Below, piece by piece: positions 1 to 5,106 of a stretch of 5,106 nt of DNA. The notes beneath the pieces are model-generated. The model saw nothing but the letters and a program-made list of their open reading frames with translations, was not told the DNA's origin and searched no databases. The position numbers and the translations under genes were made by a program. The stretch is from an uncultured Collinsella sp. (GTDB lineage Bacteria; Actinomycetota; Coriobacteriia; Coriobacteriales; Coriobacteriaceae). Location: contig CABUBY010000120.1 of the NCBI GenBank assembly GCA_902489955.1, forward strand, positions 1-5,106. The letters run 5' to 3'. Numbering within the stretch: position 1 is the stretch's first letter; every line of letters starts with the position of its first letter.

Positions 1-1258
<1,258 letters not shown>

Positions 1259-1269
1259 GGGTATGTTTT

Positions 1270-1277
1270 CTCCTCTC
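1270..1277 (-). promoter_or_regulatory. Ribosome binding site of thrS
   Basis: On the minus strand GAGAGGAG precedes the ATG at 1258 with 11 bases between. It supports this start over two in-frame ATGs at 1327 and 1330, which overlap or abut the -10 box and have no Shine-Dalgarno sequence. An in-frame TAG at 1394-1396 limits any upstream extension. Confidence 0.75.
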
Positions 1278-1328
1278 GGATGCCTGATGCAAGTGCGTGC
1301 GATGCGCTCGGCGTTTTTGACTTGCATC

Positions 1329-1356
1329 ATTATAGGCAGGTTGCCTTGGTATACAA
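1329..1356 (-). promoter_or_regulatory. Probable sigma70-type promoter of thrS
   Basis: The minus strand has a perfect -10 box TATAAT (1329-1334) and a partial -35 TTGTAT (1351-1356), with a 16-base spacer. Transcription would start near 1322, giving a leader of roughly 65 bases. That is too short for a T-box riboswitch, and no T-box consensus is visible. The -35 box begins two bases after the hairpin at 1358-1388, so the upstream gene's terminator and this promoter are nearly fused. Only the -10 box is strong; the assignment is inferred. Confidence 0.55.
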
Positions 1357-1357
1357 G

Positions 1358-1388
1358 CGCCCGCCGCACCTTAATGGCACGGCGGGCG
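1358..1388 (-). terminator. GC-rich hairpin, probable terminator of the zinc-ribbon gene
   Basis: CGCCCGCCG (1358-1366) and CGGCGGGCG (1380-1388) are perfectly complementary over 9 bp. On minus-strand RNA the stem can extend by four more pairs, two of them G-U wobbles, to 13 bp with a 5-base ATTAA loop. In plus-strand RNA those wobbles become A-C mismatches, which favours function in the leftward transcript. However, the better T-run (ATTTTCT, 1389-1395) follows the stem on the plus strand, while the minus strand has only CTTGTAT. It sits about 107 bases past the stop of the zinc-ribbon gene and just before the thrS promoter. It could act in both directions. The 107 bases between (1389-1495) are GC-rich and show no other clear feature. 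Confidence 0.55.
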
Positions 1389-1495
1389 ATTTTCTACGCA
1401 TGCTTCATCGTGTGGGGGCGGGGCTGCGGGGCGCGCGTGCGGCTTTCGCGTGACGCGCGGCGCCCGTGGCTTGCGGCGGCCCGGCGATGGATGCG

Positions 1496-1927
1496 TTACT
1501 GAATGCGAGTTCGGCAGTAGGGGCAGACCTTCCAGTGCGCGTCGAGCGGACGATGGCAGCTGGGGCAGACGTTGCGAACCTGGGTGTCGCACACGGGGCA
1601 GACGACAAAGTCCTTCTCGATGGGGGCGCCGCACTGCGGGCAGGTGCCGTACTGGGCAAGCTGGCGCTCGCGCAGGGCCATGTCCAGCTCCTGCTCCTCG
1701 CGGTCGGCCGCGTAGGAGTGCGGGCGCAGGACCAGGTAGGCGATGAGGCCAACAAACGGGATGAGGGCGATGATGCCCCATGCCACGTAGGCGCTGGCAC
1801 CGCGGCGGCGAGCGTCGATGAACACATAGACGACCGACAGCACGTACAGGGCGATGATAAAGCCAACAAAGGCATAGATGACGCCCATAAGCTGCGGCGA
1901 CATGAGCTCGGAGATGTACTTGGACAT
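1496..1927 (-). CDS. Small membrane protein with double zinc ribbon (PLDc_N-like N-terminus)
   Basis: The protein has 143 residues from the ATG at 1927. Two hydrophobic segments at about 14-37 and 46-67 form a helical hairpin with a short basic loop (DARRRGAS). This arrangement, with IPFVGLIAYLVLRP, resembles the PLDc_N (phospholipase D nuclease N-terminal) membrane module, which is not itself a nuclease. A charged linker follows at about 70-92 (ADREEQELDMALRERQ). Then come two CxxC-type zinc ribbons: C96/C99 with C110/C113, and C121/C124 with C135/C138, as in double zinc ribbon (DZR) proteins. The ribbon probably faces the cytoplasm. The function is unknown; such proteins are usually annotated only by domain. 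It stands alone, in the same direction as thrS but with its own start signals and a probable terminator after it. The reading frame continues upstream to 1972, but 1927 is preferred because of its ribosome binding site. Confidence 0.9.
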   Translation of the reverse strand: MSKYISELMSPQLMGVIYAFVGFIIALYVLSVVYVFIDARRRGASAYVAWGIIALIPFVGLIAYLVLRPHSYAADREEQELDMALRERQLAQYGTCPQCGAPIEKDFVVCPVCDTQVRNVCPSCHRPLDAHWKVCPYCRTRIQ

Positions 1928-1935
1928 TACGGGTA

Positions 1936-1941
1936 CCTTTC
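1936..1941 (-). promoter_or_regulatory. Ribosome binding site of the zinc-ribbon gene
   Basis: GAAAGG on the minus strand lies 8 bases before the ATG at 1927. It decides for MSKYISELM as the N-terminus rather than the 15-residue longer version starting at 1972, which has no comparable site. Confidence 0.7.
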
Positions 1942-1980
1942 GGAATATTAACAGTTCGGTCAAGTTTACCACGGGGTTTG

Positions 1981-1986
1981 TTTATA
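1981..1986 (-). promoter_or_regulatory. Possible -10 box of the zinc-ribbon gene
   Basis: TATAAA on the minus strand matches five of six -10 bases and would start transcription near 1974, about 47 bases before the ATG. The region where a -35 should lie is GC-rich and has no TTGACA-like sequence. A second candidate, TAATAT at 1945-1950, would start the RNA at about the ribosome binding site and is less likely. Confidence 0.25.
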
Positions 1987-2027
1987 TGGGACCACGGCTA
2001 GGGGCGGGGCTGGCGCGGACACAAACA

Positions 2028-2082
2028 TCTCAATCTGTAACAGGTGGGAGCGGAATCCGGGTCTAGATGTTACAGAACGAGA
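2028..2082. repeat. Inverted-repeat unit 1
   Basis: Arms TCTCAATCTGTAACA (2028-2042) and TGTTACAGAACGAGA (2068-2082) pair at 13 of 15 positions around a 25-base interior. The mismatches are 2032/2078 (A-C, which is a G-U wobble on the minus strand) and 2033/2077 (A-A). This is the most diverged copy, and its interior is richer in G+C than those of units 2 and 3. Confidence 0.85.
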
Positions 2083-2107
2083 CAAACGGAGGGGCCGCCT
2101 GGCAAAC

Positions 2108-2164
2108 GTCTCGATCTGTAACAACTGGGACCAAATTTCCCCTCTTACTGTTACAGATCGAGAC
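2108..2164. repeat. Inverted-repeat unit 2, perfect 16 bp arms
   Basis: Arms GTCTCGATCTGTAACA (2108-2123) and TGTTACAGATCGAGAC (2149-2164) are exact reverse complements. The 25-base interior (2124-2148) contains GGGA and TCCC, which can form a small apical stem. No T-run follows the right arm, so it does not look like an intrinsic terminator. Confidence 0.92.
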
Positions 2165-2188
2165 AGAAGAATCTCTCCCCGACTTCAA

Positions 2189-2243
2189 TCTCAATCTGTA
2201 ACAACTGGAAGCCAAATCCTCAGCTTACTGTTACAGATCGAGA
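2189..2243. repeat. Inverted-repeat unit 3
   Basis: Arms TCTCAATCTGTAACA (2189-2203) and TGTTACAGATCGAGA (2229-2243) pair at 14 of 15 positions. The single mismatch (2193 A / 2239 C) becomes a G-U wobble in minus-strand RNA. The interior shares ACTGG, CCAAAT and CTTAC with unit 2 but differs in between. It contains AAGC and GCTT, another possible apical stem in a different register. Confidence 0.9.
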
Positions 2244-2300
2244 CAAAACTTCAACGTGGTAGCCGGCAGACGAGGTTGTCGACATTGCTGGGTCTCCCCT

Positions 2301-2319
2301 CGCCTGCCGTTGGCGGGTG
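2301..2319 (+). other. Short stem-loop upstream of the oxidoreductase operon
   Basis: CGCCTGCC (2301-2308) can pair with GGCGGGTG (2312-2319) around a GTT loop. That gives 8 pairs, including two G-U wobbles that exist only in plus-strand RNA. No T-run follows. It may lie in a leader or upstream of the promoter; the role is unknown and chance occurrence in GC-rich DNA is possible. Confidence 0.35.
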
Positions 2320-2381
2320 TTGCGAGGCTGTTCGCCGCATTGCCGCCGCACTGGGGGTGTGCGGACCGTAGGATAGTCGTA

Positions 2382-2396
2382 TTGACGGCCTGTCAA
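2382..2396. promoter_or_regulatory. Inverted repeat TTGAC-N5-GTCAA, candidate operator
   Basis: TTGAC (2382-2386) and GTCAA (2392-2396) are perfect 5 bp arms with a 5-base centre, 17 bases before the GTG start of the oxidoreductase gene. A weak -10-like TAGGAT (2369-2374) lies just upstream, which would put the repeat at the start of the transcript, a common repressor position. No good -35 is visible. Its role in regulation is inferred from position only. Confidence 0.35.
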
Positions 2397-2402
2397 CTCG
2401 TC

Positions 2403-2409
2403 TGGGAGG
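2403..2409 (+). promoter_or_regulatory. Ribosome binding site deciding the GTG start at 2414
   Basis: TGGGAGG lies 4 bases before GTG at 2414, a short but workable spacing. An in-frame TAG at 2369-2371 blocks extension far upstream, and no ATG occurs in frame between them. GTG is also directly followed by the FAD-binding strand, at the expected distance. Confidence 0.65.
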
Positions 2410-2413
2410 CACT

Positions 2414-3862
2414 GTGACAGAAACGTTTGATATCGCAATTGTGGGCGCGGGCATCACCGGATGCGCCATCGCGCGGCAGCTCGCACGCTATGACCTGTCA
2501 ATTTGCGTGGCGGCCAACGACATCGCCCTGGGCGCATCGAAGGCCAACGGTGGCCTGGTGCATGCCGGCTACGATCCGGCACCGGGCACGGTAAAGGCGC
2601 AGGTCAACGCCCGTGGTTGCGAGCTGTATGGCGCCTGGGCCCAGGAGCTCGGATTTTTGTTCCACCGCACCGGTTCGATGGTGTTGGGCTTCAACGACGA
2701 GGACCGCGCGCATCTGGAGCAGCTGCGGAGCAATGGCCTTACCAACGGTGTGCCCGAGCTGTCAATCGTCGGACCCGACCGCATCCACGAGTTAGAGCCG
2801 CGCGCCAGTGCCGATGCAACGTGCGCGTTGTGGTGTCCCTCGACTGGGTTTGTCGACCCGTTTGAGGTTGCCATCGCCGCGCTGGAAAACGCCGTGGCCA
2901 ACGGGGTGACGTTTATGCGGTCCGCTCCGGTGGAAGCGATTGAAGTCGTGGGCTCGGGCGACGACGCGCGCTTTACGCTGGCGACCTCCGCTGGCAACGT
3001 GCGCTGCCGCTACCTGATCAACGCTGCGGGCAACGGCGCCGCCGACATCTCGCATATGGCGGGCGCCGAGGAGTTTCAGATGGTCTGGCGCCAGGGCAAC
3101 ATCGTGGTTCTGGACAAGGAACCACGCACGCTCATGCCGCTCTACCCCGTGCCGACGCCGGTGTCGAAGGGTGTTATCGTCACGGGCACCGTGCACGGCA
3201 ACACCGTGATCACCGCCACGGCCGCCGTGCGCGAGCCGGGCGACACGCAGACCTATGCGAGCGATGTGAACGCGCTGCTGAGCGGCGCGCGCAAGCTGGT
3301 GCCCGATCTGGATACGCGCCGCGTGGTGCGCGCATTTGCCGGCGGGCGTCCGGTCATTCAGGGAACGAACGACTTCTTTATTGGACAGTCGGCCGTGGTG
3401 CCGGGGCTTTTCCAGGCGGCGGGCATTCAGTCGCCGGGCGTGGCAAGCGCGCCGGCCATTGCCGAACGCATGGAGCACGTGATGCGCGAGGCGGGCGTGG
3501 GGCTGCACGAGCGGGCAGACTGGAACCCAATTCGCCGCGCGCCGGACGACTTTGACCGTGCACCGCTGACGCGCAAGGAGGAGCTGATCGAGTCCGATCC
3601 CGCGTGGGGGCAGATCGTCTGCCGCTGTGAGACAGTGCCCGAGGCCGAGATTGTGGCCGCGATCCGACGCCAGCCGGGCGCGGTTTCGGTCGAGGGCGTC
3701 AAGCGCCGCTGTCGTGCCGGCATGGGTCGGTGCCAAAGCGGCTTTTGCCAGAGCCGTGTAGTGGCGATTCTTGCCCGAGAGCTGGACTGCGACCCCAGCG
3801 AGGTGCTGTTGGAGGATGCCGGATCCTGGTTGGTTGAGGGACCTTTGAAGGGAGTGCGCTAG
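2414..3862 (+). CDS. GlpA-type FAD-dependent oxidoreductase with BFD-like [2Fe-2S] domain
   Basis: The product has 482 residues, starting at GTG. Residues 5-35 form a Rossmann FAD-binding fold with GAGITG at 11-16. The DAO-type oxidase/dehydrogenase domain continues to about 365. It includes SKANGGLVHAGYDP (42-55), and FAD-contacting stretches at LINAAGNGAA (201-210) and near AAGIQSPGVASAPAIAE (335-351). A C-terminal BFD-like domain holds C403, C405, C440 and C445, the likely [2Fe-2S] ligands, plus an extra C433. The layout matches anaerobic glycerol-3-phosphate dehydrogenase subunit A and related proteins of anaerobes, which oxidise a hydroxy or amino substrate and pass electrons to a partner. 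The substrate is not proven; glycerol 3-phosphate is the best guess, and 2-hydroxyglutarate-like substrates are possible. No signal peptide is present, so it is cytoplasmic. It is one base from the next gene and probably co-transcribed. Confidence 0.9.
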   Translation: MTETFDIAIVGAGITGCAIARQLARYDLSICVAANDIALGASKANGGLVHAGYDPAPGTVKAQVNARGCELYGAWAQELGFLFHRTGSMVLGFNDEDRAHLEQLRSNGLTNGVPELSIVGPDRIHELEPRASADATCALWCPSTGFVDPFEVAIAALENAVANGVTFMRSAPVEAIEVVGSGDDARFTLATSAGNVRCRYLINAAGNGAADISHMAGAEEFQMVWRQGNIVVLDKEPRTLMPLYPVPTPVSKGVIVTGTVHGNTVITATAAVREPGDTQTYASDVNALLSGARKLVPDLDTRRVVRAFAGGRPVIQGTNDFFIGQSAVVPGLFQAAGIQSPGVASAPAIAERMEHVMREAGVGLHERADWNPIRRAPDDFDRAPLTRKEELIESDPAWGQIVCRCETVPEAEIVAAIRRQPGAVSVEGVKRRCRAGMGRCQSGFCQSRVVAILARELDCDPSEVLLEDAGSWLVEGPLKGVR

Positions 3863-3863
3863 G

Positions 3864-5106
3864 ATGGCGGAATTCAAATCGAGCGCAATCGATTGCGGCG
3901 TCGTAGAAGCCGTACAAACGCAAGCCTTCGACGTGGTCGTTATCGGCGGCGGACCTGCCGGCATGGCAGCCGCGCATAAGGCAGGCGCACGCGTGGCCAT
4001 CGTGGAGCGCGAGCAGCACTTGGGCGGAATCCTCCGCCAGTGCATCCACCCCGGCTTTGGCCTGTCGCACTTTAAACAGGAGCTCACCGGTCCCGAGTAC
4101 GCGCAGCGCTTTATCGACCAGGTGCACGCAACCGACATTGCGCTGTTCCTGAACAGCATGGTGCTTGGGATTGATTCGGGCGAGTGCGCGGGCGCGTCGA
4201 GCGTGGACGAGGGTGCGGGAGCCACCGCAGTCCATACCGTCACGCTCATGAGCTCCGCCGGCATGCTGCAGCTCACCGGACGCGCGGTCGTCCTTGCCAT
4301 GGGGTGCCGCGAGCGCACGCGCAGCGAGATCAAGATCCCCGGCAGCCGTCCCGCCGGCGTGTTTACGGCCGGCCTGGCGCAGCGATACATCAATATCGAA
4401 AACCTCAAGCCCGGCTCGCGAGCCGTCATTTTGGGCTCGGGCGATATCGGGCTGATCATGGCACGTCGCTGCACGCTCGAGGGGATTTCGGTCGAGGGCG
4501 TGTACGAGCTCATGCCGTACGCCAACGGTCTGCGCCGCAACGTCAAGAACTGCCTTGACGACTTTGGCATTCCGCTGCACCTGTCCACCACCGTCACGCG
4601 TGTGATCGGACACGATCGCGTGGAAGCAGTCGAGGTGAGCCAAGTCGACGAGAGCCTGGCGCCCATTCCGGGGACCGAGCGCGTTGTTCCGTGCGACACG
4701 CTACTGCTTTCGGTGGGTCTGATACCCGAGAACGAGCTTTCGGTTGCCGCGGGCGTTGAACTTGACCCGCGCACGCGCGGCGCAGTGGTGGACCAGAGCC
4801 TGCAGACGGGCGTGCCGGGCATCTTTGCCTGCGGCAATGTGCTGCATGTGCACGACCTAGCCGACAACGTGACGACCGAGTCCGAGAGGGCTGGCGCAGC
4901 TGCGGCGGCGTACGCGCTGGGGACCGGTGCGGGCGCCGTTCCGGGCTGCGAGCTCACGGTCTCCCCTGCCGGCATTGCGGGCTACGCGCTGCCGGGACGC
5001 ATTACGGCTGTGGCGCTCACCAAGCTGAACTTCCGCGTGCGCCGACCGGTCGACGCCGCTCGCGTGCGAATTCTGGCAGGCGACGAGGAACTGTTCGCCG
5101 GCAAGG
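3864..5106 (+). CDS. FAD/NAD(P)-dependent oxidoreductase, partner of the GlpA-type protein, 3' end outside the window
   Basis: The 414 visible residues begin at an ATG one base after the previous stop. Its ribosome binding site GAAGGGAG (3847-3854) lies within the end of that gene, 9 bases upstream. The first nucleotide-binding motif is GGGPAG (28-33) and the second is GSGDIG (191-196). VGLIPEN (284-290) and GIFACGNVLHVHDLAD (319-334) are typical of the pyridine nucleotide-disulfide oxidoreductase fold. GGILRQCIHPGFG (54-66) is a family signature with a single cysteine, C60, not the CxxxxC redox pair of true disulfide reductases. Homologues sit beside GlpA-type proteins and probably pass electrons between that flavoprotein and NAD(P) or another carrier. 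An N-terminal extension of about 20 residues precedes the FAD fold and has no clear homology. The family is usually a little over 400 residues, so little is probably missing. Confidence 0.9.
   Translation, partial: MAEFKSSAIDCGVVEAVQTQAFDVVVIGGGPAGMAAAHKAGARVAIVEREQHLGGILRQCIHPGFGLSHFKQELTGPEYAQRFIDQVHATDIALFLNSMVLGIDSGECAGASSVDEGAGATAVHTVTLMSSAGMLQLTGRAVVLAMGCRERTRSEIKIPGSRPAGVFTAGLAQRYINIENLKPGSRAVILGSGDIGLIMARRCTLEGISVEGVYELMPYANGLRRNVKNCLDDFGIPLHLSTTVTRVIGHDRVEAVEVSQVDESLAPIPGTERVVPCDTLLLSVGLIPENELSVAAGVELDPRTRGAVVDQSLQTGVPGIFACGNVLHVHDLADNVTTESERAGAAAAAYALGTGAGAVPGCELTVSPAGIAGYALPGRITAVALTKLNFRVRRPVDAARVRILAGDEELFAGK

Larger units (their letters stand above)
2028..2243. repeat. Array of six alternating 15-16 bp elements forming three long inverted repeats
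   Basis: The element TCTC(A/G)ATCTGTAACA and its reverse complement alternate at 2028-2042, 2068-2082, 2109-2123, 2149-2163, 2189-2203 and 2229-2243. Their centres are 40, 41, 40, 40 and 40 bp apart. Pairing neighbours gives three inverted repeats, each with a 25-base interior. The interiors are recognisably related to each other. The two segments between units (26 and 25 bases) are not related, yet are the same size. CAAAC flanks several elements (2022-2026, 2083-2087, 2103-2107). The array is over 100 bases from the oxidoreductase start and about 100 from the zinc-ribbon start. I do not recognise the family; a REPIN/BIME-like element is the closest known type. Confidence 0.9.
1928..2413. 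other. Divergent intergenic region, 486 bases
   Basis: This region separates the minus-strand zinc-ribbon gene from the plus-strand oxidoreductase operon. It holds the leftward start signals (1936-1986), a G-rich stretch (1991-2020), the six-element repeat array (2028-2243), a small hairpin (2301-2319), a short inverted repeat (2382-2396) and the operon's ribosome binding site (2403-2409). The array is visibly more AT-rich than the surrounding genes. No convincing small coding sequence was found in it on either strand. Confidence 0.8.

Noticed and set aside
1259..1330. Longer thrS product from ATGs at 1327 or 1330
   Set aside because: They overlap or abut the -10 box, have no ribosome binding site, and the added residues (MQVKNAERIARTC...) do not resemble a TGS domain.
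1259..1400. T-box riboswitch upstream of thrS
   Set aside because: The leader from the likely promoter is about 65 bases, too short, and the T-box consensus with its antiterminator is absent.
1928..1972. Zinc-ribbon protein starting at 1972
   Set aside because: The extra 15 residues have no good ribosome binding site, and the frame there covers the ribosome binding site that fits the ATG at 1927.
2028..2243. CRISPR array
   Set aside because: The repeats are only 15-16 bp and alternate in orientation, the interiors are related copies rather than unique spacers, and there are no cas genes in the window.
2028..2243. Set of intrinsic terminators between the divergent genes
   Set aside because: No T-run follows any arm on either strand, the loops are 25 bases, and neither neighbouring gene ends here; both start here.
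2028..2243. Integron attC-like sites
   Set aside because: No core RYYYAAC/GTTRRRY site pairs in the expected arrangement, no gene cassettes between the units and no integrase.
2792..4975. 727-codon open frame on the minus strand across both oxidoreductase genes
   Set aside because: It is antisense to two clear FAD enzymes with correct motifs. Its translation is low in complexity and rich in R, A, H and S, as expected from the shadow of GC-rich codons.

Overview
The window reads as a high-GC chromosomal segment. Codon use, the gene content and a threonyl-tRNA synthetase without its N-terminal TGS domain suggest an anaerobic actinobacterium of the class Coriobacteriia, perhaps Collinsella-like. 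This is a judgement from reading the sequence, not from a database match, and the genus is uncertain. No phage, transposase or rRNA/tRNA gene is visible.

Layout, left to right. Bases 1-1258, minus strand: the first 419 codons of thrS, with the 3' part running off the left edge. Bases 1259-1495: the thrS leader, a sigma70-type promoter and a strong GC-rich hairpin that probably ends the upstream gene. Bases 1496-1927, minus strand: a small membrane protein with two transmembrane helices and a C-terminal double zinc ribbon. Bases 1928-2413: a divergent intergenic region of 486 bases. Bases 2414-3862, plus strand: a GlpA-type FAD oxidoreductase with a C-terminal BFD-like [2Fe-2S] domain. Bases 3864-5106, plus strand: a second FAD/NAD(P) oxidoreductase, cut by the right edge.

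The two plus-strand genes are separated by one base and look like an operon for a two-flavoprotein dehydrogenase. This resembles the anaerobic glycerol-3-phosphate dehydrogenase modules found in anaerobes, where a small DUF1667-type protein often follows. That third gene would lie beyond the window.

The most unusual structure is in the divergent intergenic region, at 2028-2243. Six copies of a 15-16 bp element occur in strictly alternating orientation, at centre-to-centre distances of 40, 41, 40, 40 and 40 bp. Read as pairs they form three long inverted repeats (15, 16 and 15 bp arms), each enclosing exactly 25 bases. The enclosed segments are related to each other, but the two segments between units are not, although they are nearly the same length. 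This is not a CRISPR array. A REPIN/BIME-like dispersed repeat, a structured RNA, or a phased protein-binding array are the main options.
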